From Amycolatopsis sp. FBCC-B4732 (GTDB lineage Bacteria > Actinomycetota > Actinomycetes > Mycobacteriales > Pseudonocardiaceae), in contig NZ_CP095376.1 of assembly GCF_023008405.1 (NCBI RefSeq), positions 6,490,501-6,554,500 of the forward strand: a DNA stretch of 64,000 bases, read 5' to 3'. The position numbers were made by a program, and so were the translations under genes. Positions within the stretch are counted from its first letter, which is position 1. Every line of letters begins with the position of its first letter. Below the pieces are notes generated by a model that was not told where the DNA came from, made no database searches, and was given only the letters and a program-made list of their open reading frames with translations. Positions 15,830 through 24,259 of this stretch are shown here, piece after piece.

Positions 15830-16375
15830 TTGACCACTTCGATCGTCCGCCCGCCCGTCGAGATCCACCCGCAGCTGACCGACCCGCTGCTGCCCGAGCT
15901 GCTGCACCCGTCGCGGCTGCTCTGGACCCCGCGTGAGCTGGCCGACCTGACCGCCACCGTCACCACCGAGCTGACCGCGAACCTGCGGAGCATCTTGCGC
16001 TTCGACGAAGACCGGCGGTGGTGGGCCCGGCTGGCCCTCACCGACGGCGTCGAGCTGTGGCTGCTGTCGTGGCTGCCCGGCCAGCACACGAAGCCGCACG
16101 ACCACGGCGGCGCGTCCGGCTCGTTCACCGTCCTGCAGGGCGAGATCGGCGAGGAGTACCGCTACCCCGGCGGCCCGATCCGGCGCCGCACGCACGTCGC
16201 GGGCCAGGGTCTCGGCTTCGGCGCCGGCCGCGCCCACCAGGTCACCGGCGCCGGCGACCAGCCCGCGGCGAGCGTCCACGCGTACTCGCCGCCGCTGGTC
16301 GCGACGCGCGAGTACACGACGCTCGCCGACGTCCCGGCGGAAATCCCGCCGCTGCCCGCTATCGTCCGGCCATGA
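15830..16375 (+). CDS. Cysteine dioxygenase family protein
   Basis: A 181-residue cupin that oxidises cysteine thiol to cysteine sulfinate with a mononuclear iron. PHDHGGASGSFTVLQGE gives the two iron-binding His (90 and 92), and SVHAYSPPL supplies the third (His150). The TTG at 15830 is chosen because GAGGAG (15816-15821) lies eight bases before it; an earlier in-frame GTG at 15791 has no ribosome site. The stop overlaps the rhodanese ATG (ATGA, 16372-16375). With the rhodanese and the Cys leader it makes a sulfur-amino-acid disposal unit. Confidence 0.9.
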   Translation: MTTSIVRPPVEIHPQLTDPLLPELLHPSRLLWTPRELADLTATVTTELTANLRSILRFDEDRRWWARLALTDGVELWLLSWLPGQHTKPHDHGGASGSFTVLQGEIGEEYRYPGGPIRRRTHVAGQGLGFGAGRAHQVTGAGDQPAASVHAYSPPLVATREYTTLADVPAEIPPLPAIVRP

Positions 16376-16767
16376 GCGCTGTCGATTCGTTCCTCGCCGC
16401 GGCCCGGTCCGGACTGGACCGGGTGAGTCCCGCGTCCGCGCGGGAACTGCAGGAAGCAGGTGCCCTGCTGGTCGACATCCGGCCGTTCGAAAACCGCCAG
16501 GCCGAGGGCGAAATCCCGGGCGCGGTGATCGTCGAGCGGATCCACCTGGAGTGGCGCCTGGCCCCGGACAGCGAGTGGCGGCTGCCGTCGGTGACGGCGG
16601 ACTCGACGGTGATCGTGCTGTGCAACGAGGGCTATTCGTCGAGTCTCGCGGCGGCCGACCTCCAGCGGCTGGGCCTGCCGAACGCGACGGACCTCGAAGG
16701 CGGTTTCCGCGCGTGGGCCGCCGCCGGCCTGCCCGTGCAGACCGGCGGCAGTCCCGCGGTGCCCTAG
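16372..16767 (+). CDS. Rhodanese-like sulfurtransferase
   Basis: A 131-residue single rhodanese domain. LLVDIRPFENRQAEGEIPGAV is the N-terminal marker, and IVLCNEGYSSSLAA holds the active-site Cys84 and its loop, so persulfide transfer is expected. ATGA overlap couples it to cysteine dioxygenase. It probably handles sulfane sulfur arising from cysteine breakdown. The stop TAG overlaps the convergent LLM gene's stop at a shared CTAG (16764-16767). Confidence 0.9.
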   Translation: MSAVDSFLAAARSGLDRVSPASARELQEAGALLVDIRPFENRQAEGEIPGAVIVERIHLEWRLAPDSEWRLPSVTADSTVIVLCNEGYSSSLAAADLQRLGLPNATDLEGGFRAWAAAGLPVQTGGSPAVP

Positions 16768-17750
16768 GCGAGCGCGGGTGCGACCTTCTCGGTGAACAGG
16801 TCGATGCCGGAGCGGTCGTACGCGGCTTCGGGGAAGTTGAAGATCGCGTAGGACATGCCGAGTTCGCCCATCGCGGCGAGCTTTTCGGTGACCTGCTCGG
16901 GCGTGCCGGTGGTCGGGCTGTTCACGAAGTTGCCGTGCCAGCGCTCGGCGGCTTCGGCCGGGGCGTACTTGTCGAGGTGCGACTTCAGCCAGGCCAGCCT
17001 GTCCTGGACGTCCTTCTCGGTCTCCCCGAGCACGACGTTGTGGTTGGCCGAGCGCACGATGGCGTCGTAGTCGGTGCCGACGTCCTTGCAGTGCTGCGCG
17101 AGGATTTCCGACTTGCGGGTGAACGTCTCCGGGTCGGCGGCGAAGTTCGTGTACTTCGCGTACTTCGCGGCGATCTTGAGCGTCTTCTTCTCGCCGCCGC
17201 CGGCGATCCACAACGGGATCCCGCCTTCCTGCGGCGGCAGCGGACGCAGGATGGCACCGTCGGTCCGGTAGTGCTTGCCGTCCAGTGTGGACGTTCCGGT
17301 CGTCCAGAGGTCGCGCATGATCTGCACGCCCTCGTCGAGCTGCCCGAGCCGCTCACCGGCGCCGGGGAAGCCGTAGCCGTAGGCCCGCCACTCGTGCTCG
17401 TACCACCCGGCGCCGATCCCCATTTCGACGCGCCCGCCGGCGATGGTGTCCGCGGTGGCGGCGACCTTCGCGAGGTACGCGGGGTTGCGGTACCCCATGC
17501 AGGTGCACATCTGCCCGAGCCGCACGGTCTCCGTCGCGGCGGCGAAGGCCGAGATCAGCGACCAGGCCTCGTGCGTGGCCTCCTCGGTGGGGACGGGCAC
17601 GGTGTGGAAGTGGTCGTAGACCCAGATCGATTCGAAGGGCCCGGCCTCCGCGTGCTTCGCGAGGCCGAGCATGGTCTTCCAGTGGTCCGCGGGATCGATG
17701 CCGGCGAGGTCGAGCCGCCAGCCCTGCGGGACGAAGATTCCGAAGCGCAT
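16764..17750 (-). CDS. LLM-class (F420-dependent type) oxidoreductase
   Basis: A 328-residue TIM-barrel protein of the luciferase-like superfamily. MRFGIFVPQGW is the first strand, ESIWVYDHFHTVP the second, QMCTCMGYRNPAYLAKVAATADTIAGGRVEMGIGAGWYEHEW the central signature of the actinobacterial F420-dependent branch, and IPLWIAGGGEKKTLKIAAKYA a later strand. It should use F420 or FMN to oxidise or reduce a small organic substrate; the substrate is unknown. It ends on CTAG shared with the convergent rhodanese gene. Confidence 0.87.
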   Translation of the reverse strand: MRFGIFVPQGWRLDLAGIDPADHWKTMLGLAKHAEAGPFESIWVYDHFHTVPVPTEEATHEAWSLISAFAAATETVRLGQMCTCMGYRNPAYLAKVAATADTIAGGRVEMGIGAGWYEHEWRAYGYGFPGAGERLGQLDEGVQIMRDLWTTGTSTLDGKHYRTDGAILRPLPPQEGGIPLWIAGGGEKKTLKIAAKYAKYTNFAADPETFTRKSEILAQHCKDVGTDYDAIVRSANHNVVLGETEKDVQDRLAWLKSHLDKYAPAEAAERWHGNFVNSPTTGTPEQVTEKLAAMGELGMSYAIFNFPEAAYDRSGIDLFTEKVAPALA

Positions 17751-17813
17751 GCAGCCAACCTAACGCCGGGGGAAGCGGAGCGCGCAACGATTTCGGGCTG
17801 GAGCAGCTCCAGG

Positions 17814-18410
17814 TCAGGCCGCCGAAAGGTGGTCGAGCACGGCGTCGCAGAGCTCCTGCAGCGCGCAGCGGTACCCGGCCCGGTCGACGTCGCCGAGACG
17901 CGGGTCTTCGCGCTCGCGCTCGGCACCGGCCGGCCGCCTCTCCTGGAGGAACGGCGGCCCGCCCCGGTCACCCGCCGGTCCGGGCGGGGCCGGTACCGCG
18001 GCCGCGGCGGGTTCGGGCAGCGCCGGGCGCACCCCGTCGAGCTCTTCGGCGGCTTTCCGGCAGGCCTTCTCCGCCTGCGCGGCCGCTTCGACCCGCTGCA
18101 CCTCCAGCCGGGCGAGGCCGTCGGAAGCCTGCTCGTACCGGCGCCGCTCGGCCAGCTCGGCCAGGGTGTCGGCGTAGTCCTCCAGCGCCCGCGACGCCGT
18201 CTCGTGCGCATCGGCGACCGAGCGCGCGTGCTTGGCCAGCCGGCCGCGCGTGTCCGAGAAGGTGTCGTACGCGCGGCCCGCCCAGCCTTCGGGCAGGAGG
18301 AGCCGCAGCTCGGCGTCGAGGGCGTCGAACGCGCGCGCCAGCTCCCCCAGCCGCGTGGCTTCGCCCCGGACCAGCTTGATCGTGCCCGGCGACCAGCCGG
18401 CGTCCCCCAT
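17814..18410 (-). CDS. WXG-motif helical protein, putative T7SS-associated
   Basis: About 198 residues. The first half is helical with a Trp-Ala-Gly turn (LPEGWAGRAYDTF) between two amphipathic helices, the layout of WXG100/LXG-type proteins, followed by a long Ala/Glu/Arg coiled coil. The second half is Pro-rich and charged, ending in a short helix with two Cys (CALQELCDAVLDHL). There is no signal peptide. It probably pairs with the 101-residue WXG-like protein encoded just upstream. Type VII export or a toxin-like role is inference. The ATG at 18410 is preferred; GTG 18413 is also open. Confidence 0.6.
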   Translation of the reverse strand: MGDAGWSPGTIKLVRGEATRLGELARAFDALDAELRLLLPEGWAGRAYDTFSDTRGRLAKHARSVADAHETASRALEDYADTLAELAERRRYEQASDGLARLEVQRVEAAAQAEKACRKAAEELDGVRPALPEPAAAAVPAPPGPAGDRGGPPFLQERRPAGAEREREDPRLGDVDRAGYRCALQELCDAVLDHLSAA

Positions 18411-18429
18411 CACGGTGCTCGCCCGCCGC

Positions 18430-18735
18430 TCAGCCGAGCTCGGTGCCGGTAGCGGAGCGGCCGAGGATGTCGCGGACGTTCTCGTCCTGGTGGGCGTACT
18501 GGCCCGCCGCCCGCTCCAGCCGCGCACCGAGCTCGCGCGCCTCGCCCAAGACGAGCTTCGCCGCGCGCGCGGACGCCTCCTGCAGGTCGGCGAGCGCGCG
18601 GCCGAGCAGGACGTCGCCGGCCTGCTCCGGTTTGGCCTTGTACCCCAGCTCGGACCGGCCGGTGCCGGCCGCCTGGGCGCCGATCCGGAGGCCGGCGGCC
18701 CGCAGCAGCGCGGGGTCGGCTTCGAAGCCGTTCAT
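18430..18735 (-). CDS. WXG100-like small helical protein
   Basis: A 101-residue all-helical protein. It starts MNGFEADPALLRAAGLRIGAQ and continues with a helix rich in Ala, Glu and Arg, then QYAHQDENVRDIL near the end, the size and register of ESX/WXG100 partners and of DUF2580-type ESX-associated proteins. A canonical Trp-x-Gly is not seen. It lies 17 bp after the SseB-like gene and about 19 bp before the WXG-motif gene, so all three look like one operon. Confidence 0.6.
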   Translation of the reverse strand: MNGFEADPALLRAAGLRIGAQAAGTGRSELGYKAKPEQAGDVLLGRALADLQEASARAAKLVLGEARELGARLERAAGQYAHQDENVRDILGRSATGTELG

Positions 18736-18752
18736 TCAGGTCGTCCTTCGGG

Positions 18753-19580
18753 TCAGCCCGGGGAACCGGGGCTCAGCTCGGCGATCAGCGACGGGGGCAG
18801 CGAAAACGACCGCTCGGCGCCGGTGCCGCGGCGGGCGCTCGGGTCGACGAGCAGCCCGGTGGGCGTGGCGCGCCGGGCGGCGCGGCCGACGAACTCGCGG
18901 CCGGTCGCCTGGAGCCCGCCGGGCCAGCGGCACCCGACGGCGTCGCGGTAGCCGGCCAGGGTGTGCTCGTCGCGGAAGACGCAGAGCCAGGCCCCGCGCG
19001 GGCCGAGGTCGACGATGATCGGTTCCCGCGCCAGGTCCGCCGGCGCGCACCAGGACTGGTCGAGGAACCACCGGACGACGTCGTCCGCGTTGGCGTGGAA
19101 GCCTTCGATGGGGCTGGGCGGCGGCACGGTCCGGCCGGCCAGCCGCTGCTGCGCCCGGATGATCTCCCGCTCACCGAACCGGGACTTGGGCGTCCGCAGG
19201 CTCAGGTACAAGGCCTCCTGGAAGTGCTCGAGGTCGCGGGTGTGGCTCCGGGCCGAGCGGCCCGGGAGGCTCTCGAGCCGCGTGCCCAAGTTCGCCGACA
19301 GCGGCTCCGGCCCGATGTTGTAGGCGGCGTGCACCAGTTCGGGCTTCGGCTCGACCATCGAGTCGAGCACCTCCAGCAACCGCAGGCACACGATCGCGCA
19401 GACCCGCACGGGCGACGCCTCGGTTTCGATCGCCCAAATCCGGCGCAGATCGGCACCGAGTTTCCCCGGCAGGCCCGCACCCCGGACACCGGCGTTTTTG
19501 TGCAACCGGCTGGCGGCGTTTTCCGCGCGCAGGAGTCCGGGGTCCTTGCCCCCATCCGCAGTCGGGTGTCGCCCGGCCAT
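18753..19580 (-). CDS. SseB-like domain protein, first gene of the WXG cluster
   Basis: About 275 residues. The C-terminal half resembles the SseB N-terminal domain common beside actinobacterial ESX-like genes: a strand IIVDLGPRGAWLCVFRDEHTLAGYR, then GREFVGRAARRATPTGLLVDP. The N-terminal half (40-120) is helical and Leu/Glu-rich, and I do not recognise it. The start is ATG 19580, five bases after GGGGAG; a GTG at 19586 would overlap the ribosome site. It may chaperone or regulate the two helical proteins downstream. Confidence 0.55.
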   Translation of the reverse strand: MAGRHPTADGGKDPGLLRAENAASRLHKNAGVRGAGLPGKLGADLRRIWAIETEASPVRVCAIVCLRLLEVLDSMVEPKPELVHAAYNIGPEPLSANLGTRLESLPGRSARSHTRDLEHFQEALYLSLRTPKSRFGEREIIRAQQRLAGRTVPPPSPIEGFHANADDVVRWFLDQSWCAPADLAREPIIVDLGPRGAWLCVFRDEHTLAGYRDAVGCRWPGGLQATGREFVGRAARRATPTGLLVDPSARRGTGAERSFSLPPSLIAELSPGSPG

Positions 19581-19739
19581 CGTCACTCCCCAGCATCCAG
19601 AACGGAGTCCGCATCATAAAGGTCGTACAAACCGCGCGCACAACTCCATTACCCACGCGTGTCGTCGCTCAAAACCCGGCACCACCAGGGTTTCCGCCAA
19701 GTTCTTGACAGATCTTGGACAACTTCCCGGCACCACTCT

Positions 19740-19810
19740 CGCCAAAAACTCGTCAAGCGGAATAGCGCAAGAGTCCAAACCGTACGGTCGTCCTTGACTT
19801 GTTTCTGGCG
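19740..19810. repeat. Large imperfect inverted repeat in an intergenic control region
   Basis: The 325-bp gap between the divergent SseB-like gene and the small membrane protein is comparatively AT-rich. CGCCAAAAACTCGTCAAG (19740-19757) is matched in inverse by CTTGACTTGTTTCTGGCG (19793-19810), 15 of 18 positions paired. The exact palindrome ACCGTACGGT (19779-19788) lies between the arms. A TTGACT hexamer inside the right arm, followed about 16 bp later by GCAGAT, could be a promoter toward 19906. No other gene is visible in the gap. Confidence 0.5.
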
Positions 19811-19905
19811 AAAGCGCAGATCAGCGGCCCGACAATGGATCACCGCACGTACGTTGGTTTCGACGGCCCGTTCTCCGGCGGCCGCGAGACAACGGGAGCA
19901 CCACA

Positions 19906-20154
19906 GTGGAATTGATCTTGATCGCGATTCTCTCGTGCTTGGTCGGCAGCCTGGTCACCGCCCGCGTGTCGGCGTGGCTGCCGCGGCCGAAGGAGCACGA
20001 AAGCGACCGCAAGGTCGCCGAACTCGAAGCCCGGCTCCAGGCCGTCGAGTACGCCTACCGCACGGGCCGGCCCGTGCTTCCCCCGCCGCCGTCGGGGCCG
20101 CACCGGATTCCGCCGCCCTTCGCCGGGCCCGTGGTGCCGCCGCCGTACTGGTGA
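19906..20154 (+). CDS. Small membrane-anchored coiled-coil protein
   Basis: An 82-residue hypothetical protein. Residues 2-20 form one hydrophobic helix, residues 28-55 a charged helix able to form a coiled coil (ESDRKVAELEARLQAVEYA), and residues 58-82 are almost all Pro, Gly and aromatic residues. The GTG at 19906 has CGGGAGC upstream. The stop lies one base before the convergent glycogen phosphorylase stop. No function is proposed; the layout is that of small actinobacterial envelope proteins. Confidence 0.6.
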   Translation: MELILIAILSCLVGSLVTARVSAWLPRPKEHESDRKVAELEARLQAVEYAYRTGRPVLPPPPSGPHRIPPPFAGPVVPPPYW

Positions 20155-20155
20155 C

Positions 20156-22684
20156 TCAGGCCAGCACGACCCGCGCCAGTTCCGCCGGGGTCGCCAGCAA
20201 CCCGTGCTTCGGCAGCACCCGCACGGTGTACCCGATCGACCCCGGCCTCGGCAGCTTCAAGCGGGCCGCGAACGCGCCGATGCCGTCCTCCGTCATCGGG
20301 ACCGTCACCGCGTCGCGGAGTTCGTCGTCGTCGGCCACCTGGCCGACCACCGCTTGGATGTCCACTTCGGACGGGTTCAGGCCGGCCAGGTCGATGCGGG
20401 CGCGGATCGTCACCTCCGTGCCGACCACCAGCGGCTCGGTCTGCTCCACCAGCAGTTCCGAGTCGAAGATGCGCAGGCGGGGCCAGGAGACCTCGAGCTT
20501 CGTGCGGTAGTCCGCCAGGGACAGCGCGCCGCGGTAGCCGTCGCCCGTTGCCTCGGCCACCATGCGGGAAGCCGGGAGGTAGCCGTTGTCCACGTACTCG
20601 CGGACCATCCTGGACGCCTGGACGCGCGGGCCGAGCGTCTCCAGCGTGTGCCACACCATCGACAGCCAGCCGGTCGGGACGCCGTCGGCCGAGCGGTCGT
20701 AGAACAGCGGGGCGATCTGCTGGCCGAGCAGCTCGTACAGCGCCGCCGCCTCGAGGTCGTCGCGGCGCAGGGGGTCGGTGACGCCGTCCGCGGTCGGGAT
20801 CGCCCAGCCGTTGCTGCCGTCGTAGCACTCGTCCCACCAGCCGTCGCGGATCGACAGGTTGAGGCCGCCGTTCAGCGCCGACTTCATGCCCGACGTCCCG
20901 CACGCCTCCAGGGGGCGCACCGGGTTGTTCAGCCAGACGTCGCAGCCGCGGTAGAGGTAGCGCGCCATCGACATGTCGTAGTCCGGCAGGAAGACGATCC
21001 GGTGCCGGACGTCCGCGCCGTCGACGAAGCGGACGATCTGCTGGATCAGCTGCTTGCCGTTCTCGTCGGCCGGGTGCGACTTGCCGGCCACGACGACCTG
21101 CAGCGGCCGCTCCTCGTTGAGCAGCAGCGTGCGCAGGCGCTCGGGGTCGCGCAGCATCAGCGTCAGCCGCTTGTACGTCGGGACGCGGCGGGCGAACCCG
21201 ACCGTCAGCACGTCCGGGTCGAAGACCGAGTCCACCCAGCCCAGCTCCAGCGGGGACGCGCCGCGCTGCAGCCACGCCGCACGCACCCGGCGCCGGACCT
21301 CGTGCACGAGCTTCTCGCGCAGCTCGCGCCGCAGCCCCCACAGCTGGGCGTCCGAGACGCCGTCGCGCAGCGGCCCTTCGCCGACGTCGAGGCCCCACTC
21401 GCGGCCGAGCAGCGTGCTCAGCTCGCGCGCCACCCACGTCGGGCCGTGGACGCCGTTGGTCACCGACGAGATCGGCACCTCGTCGTGGTCGAAACCGGGC
21501 CACAGCCGGGAGAACATCCGCCGCGTGACGCGCCCGTGCAGCTGGGAGACGCCGTTCGCGCGCTGCGCCAGCCGCAGGCCCATGTGCGCCATGTTGAACA
21601 GGCCGGGGTTGTCCTCGGCGCCGAGCGCGAGCACCCGTCTCGGGTCGATGTCCGGCACCAGCCTGCCGTCGTTGAAGTAACGCTGCACCAGGTCCACCGG
21701 GAACCGGTCGATGCCCGCGCTGACCGGGGTGTGCGTGGTGAACAGCGTCCCGGCGCGGACGGCGGGCATGGCTTCGTCGAACGCGAGGCCGTCGGCCTGC
21801 ACGATCTCGCGGGCGCGCTCCAGCCCCAGGAAACCCGCGTGGCCTTCGTTCGTGTGGAACACCATCGGCTGCGGGTGGCCGGTCAGCTCGCAGTACTTGC
21901 GCACCGCGCGGAAACCGCCGATGCCGGCCAGGATCTCCTGCCGCAGCCGGTGGTCGGCGTCGCCGCCGTAGAGGCGGTCGGTGACGCCGCGCAGGTCTTC
22001 GTCGTTGGCCTCGACGTCGGTGTCGAGCAGCAGCAGCGGCACGCGCCCGACGCGGGCCTGCCAGATCTGGGCGCACAGCTCGCGCCCGCCCGGCATCGCG
22101 ACGCCGATCAGCACCGGCCGCCCGCCCGCGGTCAGCAGCTCCAGGGGGAACGCGTTCGGGTCGATCACCGGGTAGTGCTCGACCTGCCAGCCGTCCAGCG
22201 AGAGCGACTGCCGGAAGTAGCCGTTGCGGTAGAGCAGCCCGACGCCGACCATCGGCACGCCCAGGTCGGACGCGGCCTTGAGGTGGTCGCCGGCCAGCAC
22301 GCCGAGGCCGCCGGAGTAGTTCGGCAGGGCTTCGGTGACGCCGAACTCCATCGAGAAGTAGGCGACCGCGGGCGGCAGGTCCGCGTCGCCGCGCTGCTGG
22401 TACCAGCGCGGCTCGTCGAGGTACCGCTGCAGGTCCTCGGCCGCGGCGCGGGCGCGCGCGAGGAAGCCGTCGTCGACGGCCAGCTCGTCGAGCCGGGCCG
22501 GCGGCAGCGCGGTGAGCATCCGCAGCGGATCGCGCACGGCGTTGAACAGCTCGGCGTCCATCGACGCGAACAGGTCGCGCGTGGGCGGGTGCCAGGTCCA
22601 GCGCAGGTTGGTGGCCAGCGCGCCGAGGCCGGACAAGGACTCCGGGAGACTGGCGCGGACGGTGAACCGGCGGACTGCACGCAT
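20156..22684 (-). CDS. glgP: Alpha-glucan (glycogen/maltodextrin) phosphorylase
   Basis: An 842-residue enzyme releasing glucose-1-phosphate from alpha-1,4-glucan with PLP. It belongs to the short bacterial GlgP branch found in actinobacteria and Thermotoga. Visible marks are the N-terminal LRWTWHPPTRDLFASMD, the substrate segment FSMEFGVTEALPNYSGGLGVLAGDHLK, VFHTNEGHAGFLGLER, TTHTPVSAGIDRF, and the PLP-lysine region PLEACGTSGMKSALNGG. Length and order are normal. It is divergent from the zinc protease gene, with an 18-bp perfect palindrome 14 bp before its start. Confidence 0.95.
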   Translation of the reverse strand: MRAVRRFTVRASLPESLSGLGALATNLRWTWHPPTRDLFASMDAELFNAVRDPLRMLTALPPARLDELAVDDGFLARARAAAEDLQRYLDEPRWYQQRGDADLPPAVAYFSMEFGVTEALPNYSGGLGVLAGDHLKAASDLGVPMVGVGLLYRNGYFRQSLSLDGWQVEHYPVIDPNAFPLELLTAGGRPVLIGVAMPGGRELCAQIWQARVGRVPLLLLDTDVEANDEDLRGVTDRLYGGDADHRLRQEILAGIGGFRAVRKYCELTGHPQPMVFHTNEGHAGFLGLERAREIVQADGLAFDEAMPAVRAGTLFTTHTPVSAGIDRFPVDLVQRYFNDGRLVPDIDPRRVLALGAEDNPGLFNMAHMGLRLAQRANGVSQLHGRVTRRMFSRLWPGFDHDEVPISSVTNGVHGPTWVARELSTLLGREWGLDVGEGPLRDGVSDAQLWGLRRELREKLVHEVRRRVRAAWLQRGASPLELGWVDSVFDPDVLTVGFARRVPTYKRLTLMLRDPERLRTLLLNEERPLQVVVAGKSHPADENGKQLIQQIVRFVDGADVRHRIVFLPDYDMSMARYLYRGCDVWLNNPVRPLEACGTSGMKSALNGGLNLSIRDGWWDECYDGSNGWAIPTADGVTDPLRRDDLEAAALYELLGQQIAPLFYDRSADGVPTGWLSMVWHTLETLGPRVQASRMVREYVDNGYLPASRMVAEATGDGYRGALSLADYRTKLEVSWPRLRIFDSELLVEQTEPLVVGTEVTIRARIDLAGLNPSEVDIQAVVGQVADDDELRDAVTVPMTEDGIGAFAARLKLPRPGSIGYTVRVLPKHGLLATPAELARVVLA

Positions 22685-22697
22685 GGGAAGCGACGAT

Positions 22698-22715
22698 ATC
22701 GGGCCGCGGCCCGAT
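22698..22715. promoter_or_regulatory. 18-bp perfect palindrome upstream of glgP
   Basis: ATCGGGCCGCGGCCCGAT is self-complementary over all 18 bases. It lies 14 bp before the glgP start and about 100 bp before the divergent metallopeptidase. It could bind a dimeric regulator or form a 5' hairpin in the glgP transcript. Confidence 0.4.
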
Positions 22716-22815
22716 GTGCGCAGGCAGTAGTTCGGGGATAACGTGCACGCTCCGCGTAAGCCCTGGGTATGGTCCTGCCCGTCGGGTCCGGGTGGGTACG
22801 AGAGCGAGTGAACAG

Positions 22816-24249
22816 ATGATCCATGGGGGAGGACGGCGCGCGCTGGTCGCGTTGCTCGCCGTCGCGGCCGTGGCCGTGAGCGGGTGCAACGACAAGGGCG
22901 GTTCGGGGAGCGGTCCGGTCCGGGACAACGGCGCCGGTTCGGTGTCCGGGCTGCCGGTGACGCACTTCGAGAGCGGCCTCAAGCCGGACGCGCCGTCGCC
23001 GGATCTCGACGTCCGCAACGCCGACGGCGGCGAGGACGACAAGCTCGCCACGGCCGCCATCGCCGACGTCCAGACGTACTGGGGCGAGCACCTGAAGGCC
23101 GACTTCGGGCAGCAGTTCGAGCCGGTGAAGTCGCTGCTGTCCTACGACGCGCAGACCGACACCGAGAAGACCGGCTGCGGCAGCGTGAAGAAGCTCGTGA
23201 ACGCGTTCTACTGCCCGGTCGACGACTCGGTGGCGTGGGACCGCGGCGTGCTGCTGCCGATGCTGCGCCAGCGGTTCGGCCCGATGTCGGTGGTCGTCGT
23301 GCTCGCGCACGAGTTCGGCCACGCCGTCCAGTACCGGCTCGGCGACAAGGCCGGGATCACCAAGAGCACCCCGACCGTGGTCAAGGAGCAGCAGGCCGAC
23401 TGCTTCGCCGGCGGCTACTTCCGCTGGGTCGCCGAGGACAAGAGCAAGTTCTACCGGGTGTCGACGTCCGAGGGCCTGAACCAGGTGATGGCGTCGATGT
23501 TCCTGATCCGCGACCAGGCGGGCACCAGCGCCGCCGACAAGGGCGCGCACGGCACGGCGTTCGACCGCACGTACGCGTTCCAGGCCGGGTTCGAGAAGGG
23601 CCCGAAGGAGTGCGCGGCGATGAACGCCGACAACGTGAAGGCCCGGCTCACCGAGCGCCCGTTCGACAAGGGCGACACCGGCAAGGGCGACGCGAAGTTC
23701 ACCGACCAGGCCGTCGAGCTGCTGAAGAAGAGCCTCGACGAGGCCTTCAAGGGCGCCGGCGTCGCCGGCCCGGAGATCACCGACGGCGGCAGCTGCCAGA
23801 CCACCCCGCCGGCGTCGTACTGCCCGGGCGACAACACGGTGAGCATCGACCTGGCGAAGCTGTCGCAGCTGGCCCAGCCGATCGACCGCGAGGCCGAGAT
23901 GAAGGGCGAGGACCCGGGCGGCATGGGCGACTTCGCGGCGTTCTCGGAGGTCGCTTCGCGGTACGCGCTCGGTATCCAGAAGGGCGTCGGCGCGTCGATC
24001 GACAACGCGAACGCGGGCCTGCGCACGGCGTGCCTGGTCGGCGCTTGGGCGGCGTTCACGAACCGGCCGGGCGACCTGCGGCTGTCGGCTGGTGACCTCG
24101 ATGAGGCCATCGCGGATCTGCTGCAGCCGGAGAGCCTGGTGTCGGCGGACGTGAACGGGAAGCGCCCGGACAGTGGTTTCGACCGGGTCGAGTCGCTCCG
24201 GAAGGGTTATCTCGAGGGCTCGTCGGTCTGCTCGAAGCAGTACGGCTGA
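22816..24249 (+). CDS. Neutral zinc metallopeptidase lipoprotein (YpfJ-like)
   Basis: A 477-residue predicted lipoprotein. The signal MIHGGGRRALVALLAVAAV ends in the lipobox AVSGC with Cys24 as lipidation site. A Gly/Ser linker precedes the peptidase domain, which carries HEFGH (165-169) and a downstream QQADCFAGGYF helix providing the third metal ligand, as in the YpfJ/Zn_peptidase family. It is presumably anchored outside the membrane. The ATG at 22816 is chosen because it begins the signal peptide. A strong terminator follows at 24260. Confidence 0.9.
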   Translation: MIHGGGRRALVALLAVAAVAVSGCNDKGGSGSGPVRDNGAGSVSGLPVTHFESGLKPDAPSPDLDVRNADGGEDDKLATAAIADVQTYWGEHLKADFGQQFEPVKSLLSYDAQTDTEKTGCGSVKKLVNAFYCPVDDSVAWDRGVLLPMLRQRFGPMSVVVVLAHEFGHAVQYRLGDKAGITKSTPTVVKEQQADCFAGGYFRWVAEDKSKFYRVSTSEGLNQVMASMFLIRDQAGTSAADKGAHGTAFDRTYAFQAGFEKGPKECAAMNADNVKARLTERPFDKGDTGKGDAKFTDQAVELLKKSLDEAFKGAGVAGPEITDGGSCQTTPPASYCPGDNTVSIDLAKLSQLAQPIDREAEMKGEDPGGMGDFAAFSEVASRYALGIQKGVGASIDNANAGLRTACLVGAWAAFTNRPGDLRLSAGDLDEAIADLLQPESLVSADVNGKRPDSGFDRVESLRKGYLEGSSVCSKQYG

Positions 24250-24259
24250 GCGGAAGCGT

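Noticed and set aside
19649..19843. 64-codon minus-strand frame in the structured gap
   Set aside because: It covers the inverted repeats, is rich in Trp and Arg, lacks a ribosome site and is unlike any family.
20204..22741. 845-codon open frame on the plus strand opposite glgP
   Set aside because: It is fully antisense to a clear phosphorylase gene, Arg/Ala/Val-rich without any domain, and explained by the third-position GC bias that keeps opposite frames open.
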